DNA of 64,000 bases from positions 4,515 to 68,514 of the forward strand of contig CATYDM010000007.1 in the NCBI GenBank assembly GCA_958405195.1, in the 5' to 3' direction. Below the pieces are notes generated by a model. It had not been told where the DNA came from. It searched no databases and saw only the letters and a program-made list of their open reading frames with translations. The position numbers and the translations under genes were made by a program. Numbering within the stretch: the first letter of the stretch is position 1; every line of letters begins with the position of its first letter. Shown piece by piece: positions 37,419-45,491 of the stretch. The stretch is from an uncultured Collinsella sp. GTDB lineage: Bacteria > Actinomycetota > Coriobacteriia > Coriobacteriales > Coriobacteriaceae.

Positions 37419-37454
37419 GGACGTTTCTGCAAAGGAAAGGGACGCTTTTGCAAA
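37419..37454. promoter_or_regulatory. Direct repeats at the AraC regulator start
   Basis: GGACGTTTCTGCAAA (37419-37433) and GGACGCTTTTGCAAA (37440-37454) match at 13 of 15 bases and are 21 bases apart, the second overlapping the regulator start codon. Tandem half-sites two turns apart are the usual AraC-family operator layout, so autoregulation is likely. Confidence 0.55.
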
Positions 37455-38452
37455 TACGGCGGGCAGCGACCGACATAACCGAGCTCTACGCACCGCAATT
37501 TGAGCAGTTTGGCCTGGAGCTTACCAGCAAGGGCGCCGTCTTTACCGGCGAGGTGGCAAACGACCGGGCGCACGGCCGCGCATGGATCATGCCTCTCTCC
37601 CCCGCCTGCATCGTCATGGAGCATTTCATCACCCCGACGCACGATATGTACCTGGCCGAATACACACCCGAGCCATACGCCTGCGTGAGCGAAGTCAGCG
37701 CGCCCACACTTACATGCATGCCCGAGGCTGGCATAACGCCCGCGAACCTCAAACCATTGCATGGACCGTGGCCAAACAATGCCGTTTGCAGCTTTATCCA
37801 AGATAGCTGTGGTGAGGAGTTAAGCCCGCTGTTTGCGGGGGAGCTCTATCACTCGCGCTCGGTGCTCTTTTTGCCTGGATATTTTGACGAACTGGAGCAC
37901 CGCTATCCCACCGAGTTCGCGGGAATCTTTGAGGCGTTTGCCGAGCCATGGCACGAGGAAGCGACGTCTGCCATCTGCCACACGCTGCGCCGGATTAACG
38001 AGGACCGCGCCCGCACCGTAGGCGGACACGTCTATATGCAGGGCATCGTGGAGACCATGGTCGCGGAGCTCGCCTGCTCGTGCGCGGCCCACAAGCAGGC
38101 GCGGCAGGCGGCAGGCACACGCGTCAGCATAACCATTGCCGAAGAAGCAACGGCAATGATTGAGCGCGCGCTCGACAAAGGCAGACGTGTGGGTATCAAC
38201 GAGGTGGCCGAGAGGCTCTACACAAGCCGCTCCAAACTATGCGCCACCTTTAAGGCCCAAACCGGCGAGTCCCTGGGCGCCTACATACGAAGGCGCCGCA
38301 TGGAGCGGGCGCAAGACCTTTTGGCCGATAGCGCGCTCACGATAGCGCAGGTGGCAGAGCGTCTAGGCTACCCTCAGCAGGCCGCCTTCGCCCAAGCCTT
38401 CAAACAATACACCGGCATGACACCCACGGCTTGGCGAAGCAAGCATCGCTAA
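37448..38452 (+). CDS. AraC-family transcriptional regulator
   Basis: 334 residues from a TTG start that follows GGAAAGGGA; no ATG is available in the region. The C-terminal ~100 residues hold two helix-turn-helix motifs (INEVAERLYTSRSKLCATFK and IAQVAERLGYPQQAAFAQAFK) ending in GMTPTAWRSK, the standard AraC DNA-binding domain. The N-terminal ~220 residues should bind an effector. Divergent from the ABC transporter pair. Confidence 0.9.
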   Translation: MQIRRAATDITELYAPQFEQFGLELTSKGAVFTGEVANDRAHGRAWIMPLSPACIVMEHFITPTHDMYLAEYTPEPYACVSEVSAPTLTCMPEAGITPANLKPLHGPWPNNAVCSFIQDSCGEELSPLFAGELYHSRSVLFLPGYFDELEHRYPTEFAGIFEAFAEPWHEEATSAICHTLRRINEDRARTVGGHVYMQGIVETMVAELACSCAAHKQARQAAGTRVSITIAEEATAMIERALDKGRRVGINEVAERLYTSRSKLCATFKAQTGESLGAYIRRRRMERAQDLLADSALTIAQVAERLGYPQQAAFAQAFKQYTGMTPTAWRSKHR

Positions 38453-38516
38453 GGCCCACGCTCCCTGGCCGTAACGGAGCGATTAATTAGCCGCCGCCCG
38501 TCAGCTCACCCAGGAT

Positions 38517-39881
38517 CTAAACGTCAAGATGCGCACAATCAAGCGCCTTTTTGATAAGAGGGACAGATCGATCAGCCAAATACAACGGAATGTTGAGCAC
38601 CCCGTCGTCGAGCTTTAGGTTCTTAAGTGAGTAGCGGACCCTCAATGGAGTCGTCTCCGCATGCTTGTCGGCATAGTACTTAAGGCTCTTGGAATGAACG
38701 ACCTCTCCCGATTTGACCTCGACGGGAACGATTTCGTTTCCGACTTGAATCAAAAAATCGACTTCGTGCTTCGGCTTCTCGTTTGTCCAATAACGCGGAG
38801 CAGCATCTAACTGTGAAAGTAATGCCTGAAGCACATAGTTCTCGGCGAACGAACCTTTGAACTCCGAAAATAGCGCATCCGAGATGGCAAAAGCGGACGC
38901 ATCCAGCCTTGCCATGCGGCGCAGCAAGCCGACATCAAGACAGTAGACTTTAAATGCCTTGAGGTCATCGTACGCAGAGAGCGGCACACCACCGGCAGCA
39001 TTAAGGCGAACCGCCGTGATGAGCCCAGCATCGGCAAGCCATTCCAGAGCATCCTCGTATTCTCGAGCACGAGCCCCCTCGCGCACCGCACCCCAAACGA
39101 ACTTTTTGTTCTCGCGCGCCAACTGAGCTGGAATCGAGTTCCATATTTGTGAAAGCTTGGCGAACTGCGCACGGCCACCATGCTTGGCAAAATCGCGCTC
39201 GTAGGAATCCAAGAGATCAGACAACACCTTATCGACCTGAACGATATCGCCCGTCTCCACCCACCGGCCAAGAGCCTCTGGCATGCCGCCGCATGCAAAA
39301 TAACGACGAAGATGCTCGACGAGACGGACATGGAAGAAATCGGGCACTGTCTCGATCTGATCCAGGCCGCCAAGGTATTCGTCGTAGTTTGCAGCGCCCT
39401 CGGCTTTCAGAAACTCGGAAAAGCTCATGGGGCGCATCTCCATGAACTCGACCTTTCCCACCGGAAAAGCGCTGGTCTCACGGGACAAGCGAACGCCCAA
39501 CAAAGACCCTGCGCATGCGACGTGATACTCGGGGGCCTCGTCACAGAAGTATTTAAGGGCGCCGACTGCAGAAGGACAATCCTGGATCTCATCAATAATA
39601 AGCAGCGTTTCGCCGGGCTCGATAGGCTGTCCAAGTGCCAGGGAAAGATTTGAGATGATCCGTCGAGGATCGCGCGTACCTTCGAAAAACTGAGCGTACT
39701 CGCTCTGTACCCCAGGTGACGGCTCCTCGAGCGTCAGATACACAAAATTGAGGTACGAGGTTCGGCCGAACTCCTTAAGCGCCCACGTCTTTCCAACCTG
39801 GCGCGCCCCCTTAAGGATAAGCGGCTTACGATATTCTGACGCTTTCCAAGCGTTAAGCTTGGCAATGATATCTCGCTGCAT
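38517..39881 (-). CDS. ATP-binding protein, AAA_14/DUF4143 family
   Basis: 454 residues; ATG preceded by GGGAGG. Walker A LKGARQVGKTWALKEFG (about 23-39), Walker B LLIIDEIQDCPSA, and C-terminal DUF4143 nuclease-like domain with EVDFLIQVGNEIVPVEVKSG (about 375-395), whose E..D..E.K spacing is PD-(D/E)XK-like. These proteins are common and mobile in gut bacteria; role unknown, perhaps a solitary defence-like or toxin ATPase. A large perfect palindrome covers its promoter. Confidence 0.88.
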   Translation of the reverse strand: MQRDIIAKLNAWKASEYRKPLILKGARQVGKTWALKEFGRTSYLNFVYLTLEEPSPGVQSEYAQFFEGTRDPRRIISNLSLALGQPIEPGETLLIIDEIQDCPSAVGALKYFCDEAPEYHVACAGSLLGVRLSRETSAFPVGKVEFMEMRPMSFSEFLKAEGAANYDEYLGGLDQIETVPDFFHVRLVEHLRRYFACGGMPEALGRWVETGDIVQVDKVLSDLLDSYERDFAKHGGRAQFAKLSQIWNSIPAQLARENKKFVWGAVREGARAREYEDALEWLADAGLITAVRLNAAGGVPLSAYDDLKAFKVYCLDVGLLRRMARLDASAFAISDALFSEFKGSFAENYVLQALLSQLDAAPRYWTNEKPKHEVDFLIQVGNEIVPVEVKSGEVVHSKSLKYYADKHAETTPLRVRYSLKNLKLDDGVLNIPLYLADRSVPLIKKALDCAHLDV

Positions 39882-39900
39882 GACCGAACCTCCCGCAAAG

Positions 39901-39975
39901 AAACTTCCGTAAACGTGATATTTCCCACATTTTACCCTAGGTAAAATGTGACATTTATCACATTTACGGAAGTTT
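39901..39975. repeat. Nested palindrome at the promoter of the DUF4143 ATPase
   Basis: Outer arms 39901-39919 and 39957-39975 pair at 18 of 19 positions (AAACTTCCGTAAACGTGAT and its complement). Nested in the loop, CACATTTTACC (39926-39936) and GGTAAAATGTG (39940-39950) pair perfectly around CTA. It begins 20 bases before the ATPase start codon, so it must lie in its promoter or leader. Inner and outer arms also share CACATTT-like sequence. Confidence 0.85.
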
Positions 39976-40006
39976 TAAGCTCATTTCGCCACACTTTCAT
40001 CACATT

Positions 40007-40037
40007 CAAAAGGCGGAGGCGCATTTTGCGCCTCCGT
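40007..40037 (-). terminator. Terminator downstream of gatB
   Basis: GGAGGCGCA and TGCGCCTCC pair perfectly around a three-base loop and on the minus strand are followed by GCCTTTTG. It should end the gatCAB transcript beyond the inverted-repeat element. Confidence 0.7.
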
Positions 40038-40087
40038 CACCATCTTTCCTATCAGCCCACCTGACCCGAACGGCCGAGTCGTTGCAG

Positions 40088-40226
40088 AACCCGGGAGCCC
40101 CGGCAGGGCGGGTGCTTGCTCAAAATGAGTTCCGCACGCAAAGAAGGCCACTTAATGTGGCCTTCGTCTTGCGCAGGACTGTTCGAAATTTTGAGGAAGC
40201 ACCCACCCTGCCGGGGCTCCCGGGTT
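40088..40226. repeat. Composite inverted-repeat element (family C, copy 2)
   Basis: Outer arms 40088-40116 and 40198-40226 are inverted repeats with 28 of 29 matches, with ACCCGGGAGCCCCGG at the outside. Inside, GAAGGCCAC (40143-40151) and GTGGCCTTC (40157-40165) form a 9-bp hairpin. The element sits in the 6-base-short gap after the gatB stop. The GC-rich ends resemble those at 18408-18509. Confidence 0.85.
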
Positions 40227-40231
40227 CCCGT

Positions 40232-41908
40232 TTACGAGAGCGACGTTCTCAGCAACTCGTTGAAGAGCTTCGGGTTGCCCTTGCCGCGGCTCGCCTTCAT
40301 GCACTGGCCCACCAAAAAGCCGATGACCTTCTGGTTGCCGTCACGATACTGCTGCGCCTGATCGGCACAGTTTGCCAGCACCTCGTCCACGATCGGCTGC
40401 AGCGCGCCGGCATCGCTCACCTGACGCATACCACGCTCGTCGACGATCTTGTTGGGGTCGTCGCCGGTCTGGGCCATGGCCTCAAAGACCTCGTGCGCCT
40501 GGTTGGAGCTGATGGCATCGGTCGCCAGTAGCTTGGCAAGAGCTGCCACCTGAGCCGGCGCGATCCCAGACTCGGTCAGCGAGACGCCGGCGCCCTTAAG
40601 GTAGGCAATCATCTCGTTCACCAGCAGGTTTGCGACCGTCTGAGCCTCCTTGCCAGCCATGCCGGCAGCGGCGGCCTCAAAGAACTCGGCAAACTCGGGG
40701 TCGCCGGCGATCTGCTCGGCATCGGCCGTCTTAATACCAAAATCGGCCTCAAAACGGGCACGCTTGGCATCGGGCAGCTCGGGGATCTCGCCACGGCAGC
40801 GGTCGATGAACTCGTCGTCCAGGTCGAACGGCGCCAGGTCGGGATCGGGGAACAGACGATAGTCGTCGGCCGTCTCCTTCACACGCATAACCACGGTGCG
40901 CTTGCGGCTGGGCTCCCAGTGGCGGGTCTCCTGATAGATGATGCCGCCCTCCTCGAGCACCTCGGCCTGGCGGCAAATCTCGTAGGCAAGGCCGTCGTGC
41001 AGGCTCTTAAACGAGTTGAGGTTCTTGAGCTCGGTCTTGGTGCCCAGCTTGGTCTCGCCGCGGCGGCGCAGCGACACGTTGCCGTCGCAGCGCATGGAAC
41101 CCTTCTCCATGGAGCAGTCCGAAATGCCCAGCGTCACAAAGATGCGACGGAGCTTCTCCATAAACAGGCGCGCTTCCTCGGGCGTGCGCAAATCGGGCTC
41201 AGTCACGAGCTCAATCAAGGGCGTGCCACAGCGGTTGTAGTCGACGAGCGACTCGGCCGCGGCGGTAATGCGGCCCTCGGCACCGCCCACGTGCACCATC
41301 TTGGCGGCGTCCTCCTCCATGTGGATACGCAGGATGCGAATGGGCACCGTGTAGGAACCGTCCTCGCGACGCTCGGGCATCTGCAGGTTGGACGCGTCAT
41401 AGCTGGCCAGATGGCCGGCGCGCTGGTTGCCCTCACGCATGGTCGACGTCATGGACGTGGACAGGCCCTCGGCGTTGGCCGAAGCGCTCGCCAGGCTCTG
41501 GGCCTCGGCCTCGCCAAACGCGCAGTCGGGGCGCTCGGCGGCACCGCGACCGGTCACATCCAGATCCAGGTGACCGTACATGGCAAAGGCGACCGGACCC
41601 TGCGTGGTCTGGAAGTTCTTGGCCATATCGGGATAGAAGTAGTGCTTGCGATAGAACATCGAGTGACGCTGGATCTCACAGTTGGTGGCGAGACCGGCCT
41701 TGACGATGCTCTCGATGGCGCGCTTGTTGGGCACCGGCAGGGCGCCGGGCAGGCCCAGGCACACCGGGCACACGTTGGCGTTGGGCTCGTCATCGTGGCT
41801 GAGCTTGCAGTTGCAGAACATCTTGGTATCGAGTGCGGTGAGCTCGGTATGGATCTCCAGGCCGATCACGGCCTCCCAATCCTGCAGGACCTCGGAAAGC
41901 TCCTTCAT
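40232..41908 (-). CDS. gatB: Aspartyl/glutamyl-tRNA amidotransferase subunit B
   Basis: 558 residues. Starts at an ATG sharing bases with the gatA stop. Features: DWEAVIGLEIHTELTALDTKMFC, zinc-type CVCLGLPGALP region (NVCPVCLGLPGALPVPN), RKHYFYPDMAKNFQTTQ, and HMEEDAAKMVH. This subunit selects and phosphorylates mischarged Glu-tRNA(Gln)/Asp-tRNA(Asn) for amidation. Last gene of the gatCAB operon. About 60 residues longer than many GatB proteins, including a DLDVTGRGAAERPDCAFGEA insertion near residue 113. Confidence 0.97.
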   Translation of the reverse strand: MKELSEVLQDWEAVIGLEIHTELTALDTKMFCNCKLSHDDEPNANVCPVCLGLPGALPVPNKRAIESIVKAGLATNCEIQRHSMFYRKHYFYPDMAKNFQTTQGPVAFAMYGHLDLDVTGRGAAERPDCAFGEAEAQSLASASANAEGLSTSMTSTMREGNQRAGHLASYDASNLQMPERREDGSYTVPIRILRIHMEEDAAKMVHVGGAEGRITAAAESLVDYNRCGTPLIELVTEPDLRTPEEARLFMEKLRRIFVTLGISDCSMEKGSMRCDGNVSLRRRGETKLGTKTELKNLNSFKSLHDGLAYEICRQAEVLEEGGIIYQETRHWEPSRKRTVVMRVKETADDYRLFPDPDLAPFDLDDEFIDRCRGEIPELPDAKRARFEADFGIKTADAEQIAGDPEFAEFFEAAAAGMAGKEAQTVANLLVNEMIAYLKGAGVSLTESGIAPAQVAALAKLLATDAISSNQAHEVFEAMAQTGDDPNKIVDERGMRQVSDAGALQPIVDEVLANCADQAQQYRDGNQKVIGFLVGQCMKASRGKGNPKLFNELLRTSLS

Positions 41909-43422
41909 TACAGCTCGCCTCCCTTCCCGGCAAAATCGGGCGCGACGGAAAGCGCGGGCGCACCCGTAGCGGCATCGGCAAAGCCGCGCTCCAGGGCGCG
42001 GGCAAACGTGAGCAGCTGACGGTCCTTAAAGGCCGGACCAACCAGCTGGGCAGAAACGGGCAGCTTGGTGTCCTCGCCCAGGCCCAGCGGCACCGAGATA
42101 CCGCCGTTGCCGCAAATGTTGAGCGAGATGGTGTACAGGTCGGAGAGGTACATCTGCGTGGGGTCGCTGATCTCGCCAAACTTAAAGGCCGTGCGCGGCG
42201 AGGCGGGCATGAGGATGGTGTCCACCTTGGCATACGCGGCGTCGTAGTCCTGCGTGATGAGCGTGCGGGCCTTTTGCGCAGCGTAGTAGTACTTGTCGTA
42301 CACGCCCGAGCTCAGCAGGTAGGCGCCGAGCATCTGGCGGCGCTTGGCCTCGGCACCAAAGCCGTGGGCGCGCGAAAGCGAGCTCTGGTCGGACAGGTTG
42401 GCGCAGCCCTCCTCCTGATAGCCGTAGCGAATGCCGTCGAAGCGGGCCAGGTTTGAGAACGCCTCGGCCGGGCCGATGACGTAGTAGGCAGCGATGGCGG
42501 CATCCAGGTGCGGCAGGTCGACCTCGACCAGCTCGGCGCCCTGGTTCTGCAGCTCCTGGGCGGCGCGATGAACAGCGGCCTTGACCTCGGGCGTCAGGCC
42601 CTCGGCCTCCATAAACGCAGGGATAATGCCCACGCGCTTGCCCTCGATGCTGTCGTTGAGGTGCTCGGTAAAGTCGACGGCGCAATCCTGGCTGGTGCAG
42701 TCGTACGGATCGTGGCCCGCACCGGTAAGCGCGTTCATGGCCAGCGCGACATCCTCGACCGTGCGGCCAAAGGGGCCCACCTGGTCGAGCGACGAGCCAA
42801 AGGCAACCACGCCGTAACGGCTCACGGCGCCATACGTGGGCTTAAAGCCCACCACGCCGCACAGCGACGCCGGCTGGCGAATGGAGCCGCCGGTGTCCGA
42901 GCCCAACGAAAGCGCGACTTCGCCCGCGGCGACGGCGGCAGCGGAGCCGCCCGAGGAGCCGCCGGGCACGCGCTCGGTATCCCAGGGGTTGTTGGTACGG
43001 TGGAACGCCGAGCTCTCGGTGGAGCTGCCAAAGGCAAACTCGTCCATGTTGGCCTTGCCCATGGGCAGGCAGCCGGCATCGAGCATGCGCTGGACGCAGG
43101 TAGCGGTGTAGATGCTCTGGTAATCCTCGAGCATGCGAGAAGCGCAGGTAGTGCGCGTGCCCACGAGGTTCATGTTGTCCTTAATGGCCAGCGGCACGCC
43201 CGCGAGCGGGGGCAATGTCTTGCCTGCGGCACGGTCGGCATCCACGCGCGCAGCGGCCTCGAGCGCGAGCTCGGGCGCCACCTGCAGGAATGCCTGGACC
43301 CCACCCTCGCGCGCCTCGATGGCGGCAAGGGAGGCCTGGGCCACCTCGGTAGCGGTAAAGTCGCCGGCGGCAACGCCCGCGGCAATCTGGGCGGCGGTAA
43401 GGGAATCGAAGCTTAGCGCCAT
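41908..43422 (-). CDS. gatA: Aspartyl/glutamyl-tRNA amidotransferase subunit A
   Basis: 504 residues, amidase-signature family. The Ser-cisSer-Lys core is visible: Lys in PLAIKDNM, GGSSGGSAAAVAAG and DTGGSIRQPASLCGVVGFKP. It hydrolyses glutamine to supply ammonia to GatB. Start ATG overlaps the gatC stop (TAATG). Confidence 0.97.
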   Translation of the reverse strand: MALSFDSLTAAQIAAGVAAGDFTATEVAQASLAAIEAREGGVQAFLQVAPELALEAAARVDADRAAGKTLPPLAGVPLAIKDNMNLVGTRTTCASRMLEDYQSIYTATCVQRMLDAGCLPMGKANMDEFAFGSSTESSAFHRTNNPWDTERVPGGSSGGSAAAVAAGEVALSLGSDTGGSIRQPASLCGVVGFKPTYGAVSRYGVVAFGSSLDQVGPFGRTVEDVALAMNALTGAGHDPYDCTSQDCAVDFTEHLNDSIEGKRVGIIPAFMEAEGLTPEVKAAVHRAAQELQNQGAELVEVDLPHLDAAIAAYYVIGPAEAFSNLARFDGIRYGYQEEGCANLSDQSSLSRAHGFGAEAKRRQMLGAYLLSSGVYDKYYYAAQKARTLITQDYDAAYAKVDTILMPASPRTAFKFGEISDPTQMYLSDLYTISLNICGNGGISVPLGLGEDTKLPVSAQLVGPAFKDRQLLTFARALERGFADAATGAPALSVAPDFAGKGGEL

Positions 43423-43733
43423 TACTCGCTCTCCCCCTCTCCCAAAATGGACGGCACGCGGAAGTAGCGGTCGCGCGCGCTGCCGGCGTTTTCGAGCGCA
43501 ACGTCGAGCGGCAGGTCGCGCTCGGGCTCGCGCAGGTCGTCGCCCATCACGTTGGACAGGCTTCCGATGGGATGGAACGTGGGCTCCACGTCGGGCAAGT
43601 CATATTGCAAGACGGGCTCGAGCATCTGGACGGCGTCGTTCATGTAGGACGTCATCTGGGTGAGCTCGTCATCGGTCAGTGCGATCTTTGCGTACTCGGC
43701 GATGCCGCGCACATCTTTCTCGCTGAGTGCCAT
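43422..43733 (-). CDS. gatC: Aspartyl/glutamyl-tRNA amidotransferase subunit C
   Basis: 103 residues from ATG 43733 with GGGAG upstream; slightly longer upstream reading is possible but lacks a site. Typical GatC: EKDVRGIAEYAKIALTDDELTQMTSYMNDAVQMLEPVL and the C-terminal FRVPSILG. Small belt subunit that links GatA and GatB. First gene of the operon. Confidence 0.95.
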   Translation of the reverse strand: MALSEKDVRGIAEYAKIALTDDELTQMTSYMNDAVQMLEPVLQYDLPDVEPTFHPIGSLSNVMGDDLREPERDLPLDVALENAGSARDRYFRVPSILGEGESE

Positions 43734-43918
43734 AGGCGCTCCCTTCCGCATAACAGATAAACCGCTCTAGTATACAAGGCAACGCCGCTTGGAGCAGGTG
43801 CTTTACCCAAATGCAGCGAAAACGTAACGAGGGCGGCGGGCTGGCAAGCGGCGGGCCGGCGGTTCTGCAGCGAAACCGCACCGTCCATAGCGAAAACCGT
43901 CCCGCCCACAACGAAAAG

Positions 43919-43975
43919 CATCACAACATTCGACGTTTTTCGCCAAAATCGCGATTTTCATCGAATGTTGTGATG
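43919..43975. repeat. Palindromic repeat family A, copy 1
   Basis: CATCACAACATTCGA and TCGAATGTTGTGATG pair perfectly (15 bp). The loop contains AAAATCGCGATTTT. One of four copies sharing these arms. Confidence 0.85.
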
Positions 43976-43990
43976 GTTTGGAAGTCCCCG

Positions 43991-44025
43991 ACCGCCACAA
44001 AGGTGCCTGTCCCCCATTGCGGTGG
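43991..44025. repeat. Palindromic repeat family B, copy 1 (degenerate)
   Basis: ACCGCCACAAAGGTGCCTGT with a mismatched right arm ATTGCGGTGGT. It lies 15 bases after family A copy 1. Confidence 0.7.
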
Positions 44026-44039
44026 TTCTGAACGATGTC

Positions 44040-44978
44040 TTATGCCGAGGCCTTGGCCTTACGGCGCTTGCGGACCGCGTGGATCACGATGTCCAGCAGC
44101 AACAGCACAATGGCCACGACCACGATGAGCACGGCAAACTCGCGCTTGCCCCAGTGGCGGCCGGCCAGCGACTTTTGCTTGTCGACGTCCTTCTTGTTGT
44201 ACTTGGTGCGCACGCAATGCACCAGCAGGCGATGGTCGTTCACGCCGTAGGGCGTGCAGGTAACGAGCGTCACTTTGTCGGCGCCGGGCTCGATGGTCAG
44301 CGACTCCATCTCCTCGGGCAGCACCACCTCGGAGTCCACCATCTTGTAGGCGAGCGTCTTGTTCATGGTGTGCAGCAGCACCAGGTCGCCGGGCTCCAGC
44401 GAGTGGATGTCGTCGAACATGCTCAGGTTGCGCATGCCCGAGTGCGCGGTGAGCACGCAATGCGTCGAGGTGCCGCCCACCGGCAGGCTCGTGCCCTCCA
44501 GGTGGCCGACGCCCGCCATAAGGACTTCCTCGCTCGTGCCGTGGTAGATAGGCATGCTCACGTCGATGGAAGGGATCTCGACCCAACTCATCATGGGGTC
44601 GCGGTCAAAGATGAGCTGCTGAGCGTAGGGCTCGATCTGGTCGGCGGGGAGCTCGGTGGCCTCGCCCGCCAGCTGCTCGTTAAAGGAGCGCGCCTGGAGC
44701 AGGATGCGCTCGCGCTCCTCGGCAGACAGCGCGTCCACGGTGCTGGACACCGTGCTGATCTGGTTGAACACGCCCGAGGCCTCGAGCCGGTCCAAGATCC
44801 ACGGCCAGGTCATAAGGCCCACGCCAATAAGGATGATGACGATGGTGATGAGACGGTCGGCCCAGCGCGGCAGTCGCTTACGGCGGCGCTTGGGCTTTGG
44901 TTGAGGTTTGGGCTGAGGGCTTGAGCCGCCGTTGTCCGCGGCGTTATTGCTCTTCATATGTTTGGCGCCCTGCACCAT
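44040..44978 (-). CDS. Class C sortase (pilin polymerase)
   Basis: 312 residues. ATG 44978 with AGGAG upstream. Pro-rich cytoplasmic N-terminus, transmembrane segment about 43-62, the sortase domain with His179 (LTAHSG), catalytic Cys241 in TLVTCTPYGVNDHRLLV (TLxTC), Arg about 253, and a C-terminal membrane segment (FAVLIVVVAIVLLLLDIVIHAV). A C-terminal second membrane helix is the hallmark of class C. It transfers pilin LPxTG threonines to the lysine of the next pilin subunit. It is the last gene of the pilus cluster, about 500 bases after the backbone pilin. Confidence 0.92.
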   Translation of the reverse strand: MVQGAKHMKSNNAADNGGSSPQPKPQPKPKRRRKRLPRWADRLITIVIILIGVGLMTWPWILDRLEASGVFNQISTVSSTVDALSAEERERILLQARSFNEQLAGEATELPADQIEPYAQQLIFDRDPMMSWVEIPSIDVSMPIYHGTSEEVLMAGVGHLEGTSLPVGGTSTHCVLTAHSGMRNLSMFDDIHSLEPGDLVLLHTMNKTLAYKMVDSEVVLPEEMESLTIEPGADKVTLVTCTPYGVNDHRLLVHCVRTKYNKKDVDKQKSLAGRHWGKREFAVLIVVVAIVLLLLDIVIHAVRKRRKAKASA

Positions 44979-45178
44979 CGCCGGTCACTCCTTTACAACT
45001 CAGGTTGTCTGAACAAATAATAGCCGATTGGAAGGCTCCCCCGCCGGGCATAGGCCCGTATTTGAGTTTTCAAAATATCGCGAATCAGCAGAGCAGTTCG
45101 GGATACAATGTCAATAGGAAACGACGCATCCCGCGTAAATGAAAGAGAGCGCGGGCGGCCTAGTTTTCTGGTTTTGTT

Positions 45179-45211
45179 AAATGCCCGGGCCTCTAACCCC
45201 GGGCATTCTTA
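45179..45211. terminator. Hairpin between sortase and pilin genes
   Basis: AATGCCCGGG and CCCGGGCATT form a 10-bp stem, followed on the plus strand by CTTATTT. The 45212-45352 stretch has no gene. It may attenuate read-through from the pilin transcript into the sortase, but the orientation of the T-tract is ambiguous. Confidence 0.5.
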
Positions 45212-45352
45212 TTTGCGCTTGTTGCGGCGCAAATGCCGTCCACCGTCCGCACCGCGCGTGCGCCTACGGACCTTAAACCGAACCTCATACGAGTCAAGAA
45301 ACGCGATGACGAACGTGCCCGCATCGGACGATGGAGGCTGCCTGCGTTATCC

Positions 45353-45395
45353 CAAAAAAACGGGGCAGACTCCAGTGTGGAGTCTGCCCCAAAAA
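45353..45395 (-). terminator. Strong terminator of the backbone pilin gene
   Basis: GGGGCAGACTCCA, loop CAC, TGGAGTCTGCCCC (perfect 13-bp stem), followed on the minus strand by G then T7. About 100 bases after the pilin stop, which would separate most pilin transcripts from the sortase gene. Confidence 0.9.
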
Positions 45396-45491
45396 GAGAA
45401 TGGCAAAGCAAGAACGTGGATGGACGAGAAAAGTGTCCGCAAGTCTCATGGCCATCACATCCCACCTGCCAAAGGGATGGGTGAGCGAGCG

